DNA of 64,000 nucleotides from UBA5216 sp043743335. GTDB taxonomy: Bacteria > Pseudomonadota > Gammaproteobacteria > Burkholderiales > SG8-41. How positions within the stretch are numbered: the first letter of the stretch is position 1; each line of letters opens with the position of its first letter. The stretch spans positions 57,600 to 121,599 of the forward strand of contig JAYTWR010000112.1 in NCBI GenBank assembly GCA_043743335.1. The letters are read 5' to 3'. A model generated the notes under the pieces. The model did no database searches. It saw only the letters and a program-made list of their open reading frames with translations, and was not told where the DNA came from. The translations under genes were made by a program, and so were the position numbers. Below, piece after piece: positions 25,210-33,764 of this stretch.

Positions 25210-26175
25210 ATGACGCCCCTATGCCTATTCGTGGCCCTTCTCATTGCGCCCGCAGCCCATGCCGCAGACGGGCAACCCGAGCGCAGCGTCGAGCTGATTG
25301 TTGGCACCGCACCCGGCGGCGGCAGTGATGCCACGGCGCGGCTGGTGCAACGGTTGTTGCAGGACAAACGTCTGATCGAACGCCCGGCAGTGGTGCTGAA
25401 CAAGGTGGGTGGTGGCGGCGCAGTGGCAGCAGCTTATATGGTGCAGCACGTGGGTAGCGGGCACCATTTGCTGGTGGTGTCACCGACGTTGTTGACGAAT
25501 TACATCCTCGGCAAAACCACGGTGAATCACACGCATCTCACGCCGCTGGCACAGATCGGCACCGAGTACGTGACCTTCGCGGTGGTGGCAGAGTCGCCCT
25601 TTAAAAGCGGGCGTGAGCTCGCAGTGCGGCTCAAAAAAGAGGGCGGCGGCGTGAGCTTTGCGCTGGCCAACGCATTGGGCAATCACAACCACAGCGCCAT
25701 CGCGCAATTGGCCGCCGCCACCGGCGCCGATGTGCGCAAATGGCGCGTGGCCGTGTTTAATTCATCGAGTGAAGTGGCGACGACGGTGATGGGCGGGCAT
25801 GTGGATGTGATGGTGTCGCCGGGCGCTGCGGTGATTCCGCATGTGCAAAGCGGCAGGCTGCGCCTGCTGGCCGTCGCTGCGGAACAGCGTCAGCAAGGTG
25901 CGCTGGCCAGCACACCGACGTGGATGGAGCAGGACGTTAAAGTGGTGTCAGCCAACTGGCGCAGTGTGGTCGGGCCGCAAGGCATGAGTGCAGCGCAAGT
26001 GCACTATTGGGATGGCGTGTTCGCTAAGCTGGTGCAGCAGGATGACTGGAAAAAAGACATCGCCGCCAGTCACTTTGCGAACACGTATTTGAACGGCGCT
26101 GACACCAAGCGCTTGATGGAAACGCAGTTCGTGGCGCTGGGTAATGGTTTGCGCGCTCTGGGCCTTGCAAAATAA
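25210..26175 (+). CDS. Bug/TctC-type periplasmic receptor
   Basis: A 321-residue receptor with signal peptide PLCLFVALLIAPAAHAAD. Motifs are of the TAPGGG subgroup: IVGTAPGGGSDATARLVQRL, LNKVGGGGAVAAAYMVQHV, and a C-terminus ending LRALGLAK, like the receptors at 11020 and 11698. The binding loop VSPTLLTNYILGK replaces the usual NPSLYKK segment. The start 4 bases after the dehydratase stop shows no Shine-Dalgarno, so translation is probably coupled. Its partner enzyme suggests a branched tricarboxylate-like ligand, an inference only. Confidence 0.9.
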   Translation: MTPLCLFVALLIAPAAHAADGQPERSVELIVGTAPGGGSDATARLVQRLLQDKRLIERPAVVLNKVGGGGAVAAAYMVQHVGSGHHLLVVSPTLLTNYILGKTTVNHTHLTPLAQIGTEYVTFAVVAESPFKSGRELAVRLKKEGGGVSFALANALGNHNHSAIAQLAAATGADVRKWRVAVFNSSSEVATTVMGGHVDVMVSPGAAVIPHVQSGRLRLLAVAAEQRQQGALASTPTWMEQDVKVVSANWRSVVGPQGMSAAQVHYWDGVFAKLVQQDDWKKDIAASHFANTYLNGADTKRLMETQFVALGNGLRALGLAK

Positions 26176-26177
26176 CT

Positions 26178-26196
26178 GTTTTAAATCAGCTAGTTA
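26178..26196 (-). repeat. AT-rich element, copy 10 (degenerate)
   Basis: GTTTTAAATCAGCTAGTTA has one change in the IHF core (CAGC for CAAT). It fills the whole 21-base gap between two convergent stop codons. Confidence 0.6.
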
Positions 26197-26643
26197 TCAC
26201 GCCATCGCCGCTTCGTTCTCTTTTACTGCGTAGACGTTGGCGATGGCAGTGAGACCCTTGAACTCAATGGCGTTGCCGCAGCCGTCGCTCAGCGTCATCA
26301 GCATTTGCTCGCGCACTGTGCCCGGCTGCGTGATGCTGGGTTTGTTGATCCACGCAGCGCCCCGTTGCTCCGCACGCTTGGCGGTTTTCTGAAAATCATC
26401 GAGCGTCATGACCACGCCGAAGTGCCGCAGCGGGGTCACCAGTGCACCGCCGATTTTGCGGCCCTTGTCGCCGACGATGTCTTCCGGTGCCAAATGCGCG
26501 ACGATGTGATGGCCGAAGAAATTAAAATCCGCGCGTCCTTTGAGCTTGCGGCCTTCGGGGCATTGCAGAATCTCGCCGTAAAACGTGCGCGCCTTGTCGA
26601 GATCGTTGACGGCAAATGAAAAGTGAAACAGAGTGGTGCTCAT
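26197..26643 (-). CDS. VOC-fold (glyoxalase/dioxygenase superfamily) protein
   Basis: A 148-residue protein with two VOC beta-alpha-beta modules: LFHFSFAVNDLDKARTFYGE at the start and HFGVVMTLDDFQKTAKRAEQ in the middle, ending MLMTLSDGCGNAIEFKG. Candidate metal ligands are the first-strand His (HFSFAV), His in RHFGV and the Glu in AIEFKG, as in glyoxalase/extradiol dioxygenase relatives. Substrate unknown. AAGGAG precedes the ATG. Monocistronic and convergent with the receptor to its left. Confidence 0.8.
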   Translation of the reverse strand: MSTTLFHFSFAVNDLDKARTFYGEILQCPEGRKLKGRADFNFFGHHIVAHLAPEDIVGDKGRKIGGALVTPLRHFGVVMTLDDFQKTAKRAEQRGAAWINKPSITQPGTVREQMLMTLSDGCGNAIEFKGLTAIANVYAVKENEAAMA

Positions 26644-26710
26644 GGGGTTCTCCTTTGGGGATCGAATGAGTGAGGGTGTCGTTGGCCCATGCTACGCCGG
26701 GGCAGGCCAC

Positions 26711-26765
26711 ATGGCAAACGTAGGGCAAACGCAGGGCAAACGCAGAGCAAACGCAGGGCACGCGC
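26711..26765. repeat. 11-bp tandem array, five units
   Basis: Five consecutive units of consensus AGGGCAAACGC (first and last diverged) fill the space upstream of the VOC gene, before the end of the neighbouring receptor gene. Function unknown; could be a variable-number tract or iterated protein-binding site. Confidence 0.85.
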
Positions 26766-26796
26766 ATGCTACCTGCGTGGGGTACGGGCGGCGAAT

Positions 26797-27801
26797 TTAC
26801 TCCGGCTTGATGCCGGCGGCGCGTATCACTTTGCCCCATTTGTCGATTTCAGCGCGGATGAATTCGCCAAACTGCGTCGGCGAGTTGGTGACCACCTGCA
26901 GCCCGGCCGCGGCAAGCCGCTCTTTGACGTCACGCTCGCTCAGGATGCGGATGGTTTCGCGGTTGAGCCGGTCAATGACCGCCGTGGGCGTTTTTGCCGG
27001 TGCCAGCAAGCCCTGCCAATCGGTAACCTCAAAGCCCGGCAAGCCATTTTCGGCAACGGTGGGGATTTCCGGCGCAGCGCTCGAACGTTTGGCACCGCCC
27101 ACGGCAATGGCGCGCAACTTGCCGCTTTTGGCGAATGGCAGCGACGACGGCATGCTGGCAAACGATAGCGATACCTGTCCCGCGACCAAATCAATCATCG
27201 CCGGGCCGCCGCCCTTGTAGGGCAAATGCACCAGTTTCACCTTGGCGAGTTGATTAAACAGCTCGCCCGCGAGATGTGGCGCATTGCCGGTGCCGCTGGA
27301 GGCAAATAGCAGCATGTCGGGCTTGCCCGCTGCCAGCGCTATCAGGTCTTTAACGCTGCGTACGGGTACTGAAGGGTGCACGACCAATAAATTTTCGACG
27401 TTGCCGGTGAGCGTGACCGGCGAGAAATCCCGCGTGGCATCGTAAGGCACCGACTTGAACAATGATACGTTGACCGACATCGCACCGATCGTGCCCATGG
27501 TCAACAGATAGCCGTCGGGCGCGGCGCGGGCGACCAATTCATTGCCGATCATGCCGCTGGCACCGGGACGATTCTCCACAATGACCTGTTGGCCGAACGC
27601 CTCGCCGAATTTTGCGCCTAACACGCGGCCCATCAAATCGGTGCTGCCGCCGGGCGGAAACGGTACCACAAGGCGTATGGATTTCGTCGGGTACGCTCCC
27701 GCCGCAGGCGTTTGCGCCAACACGGGGGCGGTGTTTAACGCTATGGCCAGCAAGCTTGCGATGGTAACGGTAGCGGTAGCGGTAGCGGTACAGGGCTGCA
27801 T
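26797..27801 (-). CDS. Bug/TctC-type periplasmic receptor with Thr-Ala repeat leader
   Basis: A 334-residue receptor with standard motifs: VVPFPPGGSTDLMGRVLGAK, IVENRPGASGMIGNELVA, APDGYLLTMG, VHLPYKGGGPAMID and WGKVIRAAGIKPE. Its signal peptide starts MQPCTATATATVTIASLLAI; the TATATAT stretch is encoded by a hexanucleotide repeat (27763-27792), so the n-region length could vary by two residues per unit without frameshift. GGAG lies 8 bases upstream of the ATG. It is divergent from the amidase operon, sharing a 60-base intergenic region. Confidence 0.9.
   Translation of the reverse strand: MQPCTATATATVTIASLLAIALNTAPVLAQTPAAGAYPTKSIRLVVPFPPGGSTDLMGRVLGAKFGEAFGQQVIVENRPGASGMIGNELVARAAPDGYLLTMGTIGAMSVNVSLFKSVPYDATRDFSPVTLTGNVENLLVVHPSVPVRSVKDLIALAAGKPDMLLFASSGTGNAPHLAGELFNQLAKVKLVHLPYKGGGPAMIDLVAGQVSLSFASMPSSLPFAKSGKLRAIAVGGAKRSSAAPEIPTVAENGLPGFEVTDWQGLLAPAKTPTAVIDRLNRETIRILSERDVKERLAAAGLQVVTNSPTQFGEFIRAEIDKWGKVIRAAGIKPE
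27763..27792. repeat. Hexanucleotide tract (GGTAGC)5 inside a receptor gene
   Basis: Five 6-base units (GGTAAC, three GGTAGC, GGTACA) near the 5' end of the receptor gene on the minus strand encode alternating Thr-Ala. A similar tract (29217-29234, three units) lies in the amidase-CitE gap. Confidence 0.8.
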
Positions 27802-27861
27802 AGGAGAGACTCCAGCGGGCTTCAGTTAAAATTCACGGGATCAACCTGAAGGGGACATGGT

Positions 27862-29211
27862 ATGCACGCATGGCGCAATCCCAACGTGATTTCGTTTGAC
27901 CATAGTATCGCGGATTTTGCGGTGGGACGGGATACCCCTCGCGATTTTCTGGAACGTTGCCTAGATGTCATCGCCCGGCGCGACAAAACAGTGCAGGCTT
28001 TTGTCACGCTGAACACGGACGGTGCGCGCGCGGCGGCCGATGCCGCTACGCAACGTTATAAAAACGGCAAGCCGCTATCGCCGGTGGACGGCTGCCCAGT
28101 GGCGATCAAAGACATTATCGCCACCGCCGACATGCCCACGCAAATGAACAGCCCCGCGTTCAAAGGTTGGCAGTCGAGACACGATGCGGCTTGTGTCGCG
28201 GCATTGCGCAAGGGCGGTGCGGTGATTCTCGGCAAAACGGTGACCACAGAATTCGCCATTGGCTATTCCGGCCCGACCACCAATCCGTTTGATGTAAAGC
28301 GCACGCCGGGCGGATCATCCAGCGGCACGGCTGCTGCGGTGGGTTCCGGCATGGCGCCGGTGGGTTTGGGTACGCAGACGCAGGCGTCCACCCTGCGCCC
28401 GGCCTCTTATTGCGGCGCGGTGGGCTTCAAGCCGAGCTTGGGGCAATTGCATATGGGCGGCGTGCATCCACTGTCTGCGACGGCAGACCACTTGGGCATC
28501 ATCGGCGCGACCTTGGGTGACGTGTGGCGCGTGGCCTCGCAAATTTCGCTTGGCATCGGCAGTCCGGGGCGGCGCTTTTTGCAGGGGGCGGGCGCTGCGG
28601 TGCCGGCGGCGAAAAAACCGCGCCGGTTGATGCGGCTGTACACGCGCGGTTGGGACGAGATCGACAAAGAGACAGAGGCTCAATTTGAGTCCGTGGTGGA
28701 AGCGCTTTCAGTACAGGGCGTCACCATCACCAGCCGCCACACCGACGCACGCATCGCGGCGCTGGAAGACCAATTGATAGCTGACGTGGATGGTGCGCTC
28801 GATATCGTGGCGTACGAGCTGCGCTGGCCGTTTGAGGATTACATCGCGCGCTTCGGCGAGGTCATCGGCGAGCGCTTGCACGGCTTGCTTGAGCGCGCGA
28901 ATCGCATGACCCCGCGCGACTACGAACAATTGCTCGACAAGCGCGACGCCCTACGCAGATTGTGGTGCGAAACACTGGGCGACAGCGACGCTTACATCAC
29001 ACTCGCCTCGTCGGGCCCGGCGATAGAAGGTCTGGATTACACCGGCAGCCGCACGTTTCTGGTGTATGGTTCGTGGCTGGGTCTGCCGGCGTTTAGCTTG
29101 CCCATGATGCAAGCGCAAGGCCTGCCGTTCGGCGTGCAGTTGCTCGGCACGCCGGATCAGGATGGCGTGCTTGCTGGCGTGGCACACGGGATTACGCAGG
29201 CGATGCAATGA
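27862..29211 (+). CDS. Amidase-signature-family hydrolase
   Basis: The 449-residue enzyme carries the amidase signature: catalytic Lys in CPVAIKDIIATA (about residue 80), cis-Ser in RTPGGSSSGTAAAVGSGMAP (about residue 155) and nucleophile Ser in GLGTQTQASTLRPASYCG, where most relatives have GTDTGGSIR, so the pocket differs at QA for GG. The family cleaves amides, including indole-acetamide and aryl or malonyl amides. The ATG at 27862 has AAGGGGA in front. It is the first gene of a + strand operon with CitE-like, Bug and amidohydrolase genes, which together look like uptake and breakdown of one organic compound. Confidence 0.85.
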   Translation: MHAWRNPNVISFDHSIADFAVGRDTPRDFLERCLDVIARRDKTVQAFVTLNTDGARAAADAATQRYKNGKPLSPVDGCPVAIKDIIATADMPTQMNSPAFKGWQSRHDAACVAALRKGGAVILGKTVTTEFAIGYSGPTTNPFDVKRTPGGSSSGTAAAVGSGMAPVGLGTQTQASTLRPASYCGAVGFKPSLGQLHMGGVHPLSATADHLGIIGATLGDVWRVASQISLGIGSPGRRFLQGAGAAVPAAKKPRRLMRLYTRGWDEIDKETEAQFESVVEALSVQGVTITSRHTDARIAALEDQLIADVDGALDIVAYELRWPFEDYIARFGEVIGERLHGLLERANRMTPRDYEQLLDKRDALRRLWCETLGDSDAYITLASSGPAIEGLDYTGSRTFLVYGSWLGLPAFSLPMMQAQGLPFGVQLLGTPDQDGVLAGVAHGITQAMQ

Positions 29212-29216
29212 GATGT

Positions 29217-29234
29217 GGCAGCGGTAGCGGTAGC
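29217..29234. repeat. Hexanucleotide tract, three units
   Basis: GGCAGC GGTAGC GGTAGC lies between the amidase stop and the CitE-like start, same word as the tract at 27763-27792, here non-coding. Confidence 0.6.
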
Positions 29235-29251
29235 GAATCGGGGAGCGCAGT

Positions 29252-29989
29252 GTGAGCCATGTAGCTAACGAGAGCATTAACAAACACCGTTCGTGGCTGC
29301 TGGTTTCGATGAGCAGGGTCGCGGATATACAACGCGCTGCGCAATCCGGTGCCGATGTGGTGGTGCTGGATCTGGTGGAGTTGGTCGCCGATCCACAAAG
29401 CGCTGCTGCGCGAGGGCAAGTCAACGCGGCGCTCGCGGTCGCCGGGTCACGCGGCGCGCGCGTGTTTGTGCAGACTACGCCGGCGCGCTGTGAAGCCGAT
29501 TTGCGTGCCAGTGTGTGGCCGGGCCTGAGCGGCGTGGTGCTGTCGCGCGTGGAATCGGTGCAGCAGATGAAAGATGTCGATAACTATCTGATTTCATTGG
29601 AAAAAGAGCGTGGCCTGCCCGAGGGCGGCGTGGCAATTGTGGCGTCGTTGGAAACCGCGCGCGGCAATCAGGACGCGTACGACATCATCAGCGCCAGTGC
29701 GCGCGTGCGCGGTGCCACGCTGGGCCGCGCTGATTTGGTGATGGATTTGCGGCCTGAGCCGTCGGGCGATTTGCATTTGATGCCTTATTTGACGCAGCGC
29801 TTGATCATCATCGCGCGCGCTGCGGGCGTTGTGCCGCTGGGCGCGTGGTGGCGCGCGCCGGATCGCGGGCTGTTGGCCACGCCGGACCATACGTTGCAAG
29901 CCGCCACTCGCGGACGCGCGGCGGGCTTCAAGGGCGCGCTGTGTTTGCGTGCGGATCAAGTCGAGCCGCTCAATAAAATCTACGCGTAA
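29252..29989 (+). CDS. CitE/HpcH-like aldolase-fold protein, degenerate active site
   Basis: A 245-residue TIM-barrel protein of the CitE/HpcH/HpaI aldolase superfamily. The barrel order is clear: VVVLDLVELV (strand 2), VFVQTTPAR (strand 3), ASVWPGLSGVVLSRVES, IVASLETARG and LGRADLVMDL. Compared with the paralogue at 30010 (LLDLEDSV, FVRIN) the acidic LED and the strand-3 Arg are replaced by LVE and Gln. Both are normally needed for Mg and acyl substrate binding, so catalysis as an ordinary lyase is doubtful. GTG at 29252 has GGGAG at good distance. It is 20 bases upstream of the next CitE-like gene. Confidence 0.75.
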   Translation: MSHVANESINKHRSWLLVSMSRVADIQRAAQSGADVVVLDLVELVADPQSAAARGQVNAALAVAGSRGARVFVQTTPARCEADLRASVWPGLSGVVLSRVESVQQMKDVDNYLISLEKERGLPEGGVAIVASLETARGNQDAYDIISASARVRGATLGRADLVMDLRPEPSGDLHLMPYLTQRLIIIARAAGVVPLGAWWRAPDRGLLATPDHTLQAATRGRAAGFKGALCLRADQVEPLNKIYA

Positions 29990-30009
29990 CGCGCACACAG
30001 AGGCCAGTG

Positions 30010-30963
30010 ATGACACAACCCAAAGTGAGACGCTCCGGTTTAACCATGCCCATCGTCACGCCGCGTTTTGTGGATAACGCGTGGCGACGCGGCTGTGACT
30101 TCGTGCTGCTCGATCTCGAAGACTCTGTGCCGCAAAACCGCAAGGCCTACGCGCGCACACTGGTGAAAGACGCGATTCCCAAAATTGAAAAAGGCGGTAC
30201 CGAGGCCTTTGTGCGTATTAACCATGAACACATGCAAGCCGATACCGAGGCATCGGTGTGGCCGGGGTTAAAGCGCATCAAGTACCCCAAGACCGAAACC
30301 GCCGACGAAGTGCGCGCGCTCGATGCCATCATCACGCGTATGGAAAAAGAACGCGGCATGCCGGTGGGTGCCATCGAAATCGACACCGGCATCGAAACCG
30401 CGTTGGCGGTGACCAACGTCTACGACATCGCCGCCGCCAGCCCGCGCGTCAAGGAGTTCGGCGCGACCAACGGCGGCTACGATATGTCGCGCGACTTGGG
30501 TGTGGAAATGTTCGTGCCGTACGATCAGTTTGTGTATCTGCGTGGGGAAGCGGAACTCGCCGCGCGCGCGCTGGGCTTAGGGGTGCGCGCGTCACCGTTT
30601 ATTGCCAACACCAGCGGCAGCGTCAGCGATGGCGATCGCGCGTTGCGCTTGGGCGAGGCGGCCAAAGCCTGCGGCTTGCGGCTGGGCGGCGGCGGCTTGA
30701 ACCCAGCGGTGGTGGCATCGCACAACAAGGGCTACACGCCCCACTTAGCCGACATCCGTGACGCACATTGGGTGCTTGAGCAATTTGAGCGCCTGCGCGC
30801 GAGCGAAGAACCGTGGCTCGAAATCGAAGGCCGCGTGATTGATCGTTACGAAGCCGCGCGCGCACGCGATGTGCTGGCGTGGGCGGCCGTCTGTGCCGTG
30901 CGTGATCGTGAAAAGGCTGATGCGGTGGCGCAAGTGCGGGCGGCAATGGATAAGGGTGGCTAG
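30010..30963 (+). CDS. CitE/HpcH-family C-C lyase
   Basis: A 317-residue protein with the complete CitE-type set: VLLDLEDSVPQNRK (Mg-binding LED and downstream Arg/Lys), FVRINHEHM, WPGLKRIKYPKTE, IEIDTGIETAL and FGATNGGYDMSRDLG. Members cleave or form malyl-CoA, citramalyl-CoA, citryl-CoA or related thioesters, or act on free beta-hydroxy acids. It is the only one of three paralogues in this operon with a fully conserved active site, so it probably carries the activity. The ATG at 30010 fits the AGAGG site better than GTG 30007. The stop overlaps the GTG of the following receptor gene. Confidence 0.85.
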   Translation: MTQPKVRRSGLTMPIVTPRFVDNAWRRGCDFVLLDLEDSVPQNRKAYARTLVKDAIPKIEKGGTEAFVRINHEHMQADTEASVWPGLKRIKYPKTETADEVRALDAIITRMEKERGMPVGAIEIDTGIETALAVTNVYDIAAASPRVKEFGATNGGYDMSRDLGVEMFVPYDQFVYLRGEAELAARALGLGVRASPFIANTSGSVSDGDRALRLGEAAKACGLRLGGGGLNPAVVASHNKGYTPHLADIRDAHWVLEQFERLRASEEPWLEIEGRVIDRYEAARARDVLAWAAVCAVRDREKADAVAQVRAAMDKGG

Positions 30964-31946
30964 TGAAAAAATCGTTTAAAAACAATTACTTATGTTGCTT
31001 AAGCACAAGCGTCAGTGCGCTGCTGCTGAGCGGCGTGTGCGGCGCGCAGCCGTATCCCACCCGGCCCATCCGTTTTATCGCGCCGTATGTGCCCGGCGGC
31101 GGCGTGGATTTTGTGGCGCGTGTGGTGGCGACGAAATTATCGGAAACCATCGGCCAGCAAGTCATTGTCGAGAACCGCCCAGGCGGCGGCACCAACATCG
31201 GCTCCGAGGCGGTGGCGCGTGCGGCACCGGATGGCTACACGCTGCTCATCGGCGGCGTGCCGAATACCGTCAACACCGTGTTTTTTAAAAAGCTGCCGTA
31301 TGACGTGGTGAAAGATTTCGCGCCGGTCAGCCAAATGACCACAGCGCCGAATATTCTGGCGGTGCATCCATCGCTGCCGGTGCGCAATGCGAAAGACCTG
31401 ATCGCGCTGGCCAAAAAGCGTCGCGGCGAACTCACGTTTGCCTCGGCGGGCATCGGCAGCTCCAACCATTTGTCAGGCGAACTGTTTCGCGTGATGGCGG
31501 GCGTGGAGATTATTCACGTGCCGTACAAAGGCGGCGGCGCAGCAGTCACCGATTTGCTGGCGGGGCAGGTGTCGATGTATTTCGGCACCACGCCGAGTAC
31601 CGTGCCGCATGTGCGTACCGGCAAGCTGCGCGCGCTGGCGGTCACCAGTTTGAAGCGTTCGCGCGCTGCGCCTGACGTGCCGACCATGGACGAGGCCGCG
31701 CTGCCAGGTTTTGAAAACGCCGCGTGGCACGGCCTGCTGGCCCCCGCCGCCACGCCGCAGCCTGTCATCGACAAACTGCACAGCGAAGTCGTGCGCGTGT
31801 TGCGCCTGCCGGACATTATTGAACGCATGGCGGCGCAAGGCGTGGATGTGATCGGCAGCACGCCGGCGGCGTTGGCGGCGTTTATCAAACAGGATTTGGC
31901 CAAGTACGACCAGCTGGTGAAATCGGCGGGCCTGCGAATTGATTAG
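30963..31946 (+). CDS. Bug/TctC-type receptor, signal peptide partly encoded by an element
   Basis: A 327-residue receptor. Motifs: APYVPGGGVDFVARVVATKL, IVENRPGGGTNIGSEAVA, APDGYTLLIGGVPN, IIHVPYKGGGAAVTDLLAGQ and YDQLVKSAGLRID. GTG 30963 overlaps the previous stop and has AAGGGTGG upstream. The leader is MKKSFKNNYLCCLSTSVSAL then LLSGVCGA; residues SFKNNYLC come from AT-rich element copy 11 read in frame. The leader remains basic then hydrophobic and could still direct export. Confidence 0.85.
   Translation: MKKSFKNNYLCCLSTSVSALLLSGVCGAQPYPTRPIRFIAPYVPGGGVDFVARVVATKLSETIGQQVIVENRPGGGTNIGSEAVARAAPDGYTLLIGGVPNTVNTVFFKKLPYDVVKDFAPVSQMTTAPNILAVHPSLPVRNAKDLIALAKKRRGELTFASAGIGSSNHLSGELFRVMAGVEIIHVPYKGGGAAVTDLLAGQVSMYFGTTPSTVPHVRTGKLRALAVTSLKRSRAAPDVPTMDEAALPGFENAAWHGLLAPAATPQPVIDKLHSEVVRVLRLPDIIERMAAQGVDVIGSTPAALAAFIKQDLAKYDQLVKSAGLRID
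30974..30992 (-). repeat. AT-rich element, copy 11, inside a coding sequence
   Basis: GTTTAAAAACAATTACTTA lies in frame in the signal-peptide region of the receptor gene. One mismatch to the IHF core (AAACAA for AATCAA). Confidence 0.75.
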
Positions 31947-31974
31947 CGAGTAGAGAGTAGCGAGTAGCGAGTAG
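31947..31974. repeat. 7-bp tandem array, four units
   Basis: CGAGTAG, AGAGTAG, CGAGTAG, CGAGTAG follow the receptor stop codon directly and precede the ribosome-binding site of the amidohydrolase gene. Meaning unknown. Confidence 0.8.
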
Positions 31975-31992
31975 CAGAAAAAGGAGAATGTG

Positions 31993-32859
31993 ATGCAAGG
32001 CGTAACCCAAGCAGTGCCCTATTCCACCGGTGACGCACCGCCCAAGCTGGTGGCACCGGCGAAAGCCGCCGATTGCCATATCCACATCTATGATTCGCGA
32101 TATCCGTCGGCCAAGCCGGTGATGGCCAACAGCACCGTTGCCGATTACCGTCTACTGCAAAAGCGCATTGGCGTTGAGCGGGTGGTGATTGTGACACCAC
32201 GTCACTATGTCACCGACAACACGGTAACCACCGATGCGATCAAGGCACTCGGCATCGACAACGCGCGCGGCGTGGGTGTGCTGCGCCCCACGGTGACCGA
32301 TGCGGAACTGAAGCAACTGCACGACGGCGGCATCCGTGGCATTCGTTTTACCGTGGGTGACCCCAACACTGCCGTGGTGTCCATCGACATGATCGAGCTG
32401 CTGGCCAAGCGCATTGCCGATTACGGTTGGCACATTCAACTCAATATGCCCTACGCCAAAATCATCGAGCACGCCGACATGCTGCGGCGCTTGCCGACGC
32501 CGGTGGTGTTCGATCATTTGGGCCATCCGCCGGAAGCGGAAGGTATCCATCATGCGTCGCACGCGGTGATACGCGGCATGCTGGATCAACGCAAGGCTTG
32601 GGTCAAAATTTCCGGCGCGTATATGAACACATGGGTCGGCCCGCCCACCTACGCCGATGCGACATTGGTTGCGCAAGCCTTCGTCAAGGCCGCACCGGAG
32701 CGCTTGGTGTGGGGCAGCGACTGGCCGCACCCCAGCCCCAAGATCAAGCCGGATGACGCTTTGTTGTTTGATCTGCTCAGCGTGTGGGTGCCGGATGAAG
32801 CCACGCGTAACCGCATTCTCGTCAACAACCCGCAAGCACTGTACGGGTTCCCACCATGA
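31993..32859 (+). CDS. Amidohydrolase-2 (LigI/PDC-lactonase-like) enzyme
   Basis: The 288-residue metal-dependent TIM-barrel hydrolase belongs to the amidohydrolase-2 family. HIHIY near residue 30 is the usual first metal motif (HxH), DHLGHPP (about residue 174) holds the second histidine region and LVWGSDWPHPSP (about residue 238) the conserved Asp. Relatives include LigI (2-pyrone-4,6-dicarboxylate lactonase) and 4-sulfomuconolactonase-like enzymes, so lactone opening in an aromatic-acid pathway is plausible. AAGGAG lies 6 bases before ATG 31993. The stop overlaps the next CitE-like start (ATGA). Confidence 0.85.
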   Translation: MQGVTQAVPYSTGDAPPKLVAPAKAADCHIHIYDSRYPSAKPVMANSTVADYRLLQKRIGVERVVIVTPRHYVTDNTVTTDAIKALGIDNARGVGVLRPTVTDAELKQLHDGGIRGIRFTVGDPNTAVVSIDMIELLAKRIADYGWHIQLNMPYAKIIEHADMLRRLPTPVVFDHLGHPPEAEGIHHASHAVIRGMLDQRKAWVKISGAYMNTWVGPPTYADATLVAQAFVKAAPERLVWGSDWPHPSPKIKPDDALLFDLLSVWVPDEATRNRILVNNPQALYGFPP

Positions 32860-33764
32860 GCCTGCTGGTGCGGCGATCCAATCTGTTGGTGTGCGCCGGC
32901 GACAGCGAGGCGGTGGCCCATGCGTGGCGGCACAATGCCGATGCGGTGACATTGCATCTGGAAGGATCTACCGTTGCGCGTGGCGAAATCAAAGCGTTGA
33001 TCACGCAGGCGGCCCAAGGTGGCGCGGAAGTTTTTGTGCGCGTCAGAAAATCAGCCGTGCAGGCTGATCTTGAGGCGGCGGTGTGGCCCGGCTTGTGCGG
33101 CATCATGCTGCCGTGTGCGGAATCGGCAACACAAGTCGTGCAAGTCGATAGCGCGTTAACCGCACTGGAGAAACAACGCGGCGTCGCATCAGGTTCGTTG
33201 CAAATGATCGTGATGTTGGAGTCGGCACGTGGTGTGTGGGATATCCGCCCCATCATCAAAGCCAGCCCGCGCATCACGCAGGCTGCGTTGGACGAGCGCG
33301 CGCTGGCCGCTGATCTCGACATCACGCCGCTGCCGGAACTCGACCCGTTTGATTACGCGCGCGGCCGTCTCGCGGTGGAATGCACGGCGGCCAAGGTGGC
33401 CGCGGTGGGCATGGCGTACCCCTTGAGTGTGCAGCCGCGCGAGCTGCCCGCCGCAGAACTGCACACGTTAGCCACCAAGGCCAAAAACCTTGGCATGAAA
33501 GGCGTGATTTGCCCTCACCCCTTTTCGAGTTGGGTAGCGCCGGTGAACGCTGCGTTTACGCCCACTCCCGAGCTCGTTGAATGGAATCGCCGCGTGCGCG
33601 TAGCGTTTGCCGAAGGTGTTGCCGTCGGCACCGCAGCCGTGCCGTTGGATGGCAAAATGATCGACGTGCCGGTGGATGAATGGGCTATCGTCGTGCTGGC
33701 AATGGCCGAGGCGTGTGCGGCGCGCGACGCGCAGAAGCGCGAGGCTTTGAGTCGTAGTACGTAA
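32856..33764 (+). CDS. CitE/HpcH-like aldolase-fold protein, divergent
   Basis: This 302-residue paralogue keeps the barrel pattern (VFVRVRKSAVQ, AAVWPGLCGIMLPCAES, IVMLESARGVWD) but the metal loop reads VTLHLEGSTVA instead of LLDLEDSV and the Asp-containing strand-5 region is LDERALAADLD. The strand-3 Arg is kept. A second half, residues about 190-300, has VGMAYPLSVQPRELP and GVICPHPFSSWVAPVNAAF, which resembles the CitE C-terminal segment. Probably a related but altered activity, or a partner of the intact CitE-like enzyme at 30010. Overlaps the amidohydrolase gene by 4 bases. Confidence 0.75.
   Translation: MSLLVRRSNLLVCAGDSEAVAHAWRHNADAVTLHLEGSTVARGEIKALITQAAQGGAEVFVRVRKSAVQADLEAAVWPGLCGIMLPCAESATQVVQVDSALTALEKQRGVASGSLQMIVMLESARGVWDIRPIIKASPRITQAALDERALAADLDITPLPELDPFDYARGRLAVECTAAKVAAVGMAYPLSVQPRELPAAELHTLATKAKNLGMKGVICPHPFSSWVAPVNAAFTPTPELVEWNRRVRVAFAEGVAVGTAAVPLDGKMIDVPVDEWAIVVLAMAEACAARDAQKREALSRST

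Noticed and set aside
26711..26765. CRISPR-like array
   Set aside because: Units of 11 bases are contiguous with no spacers.
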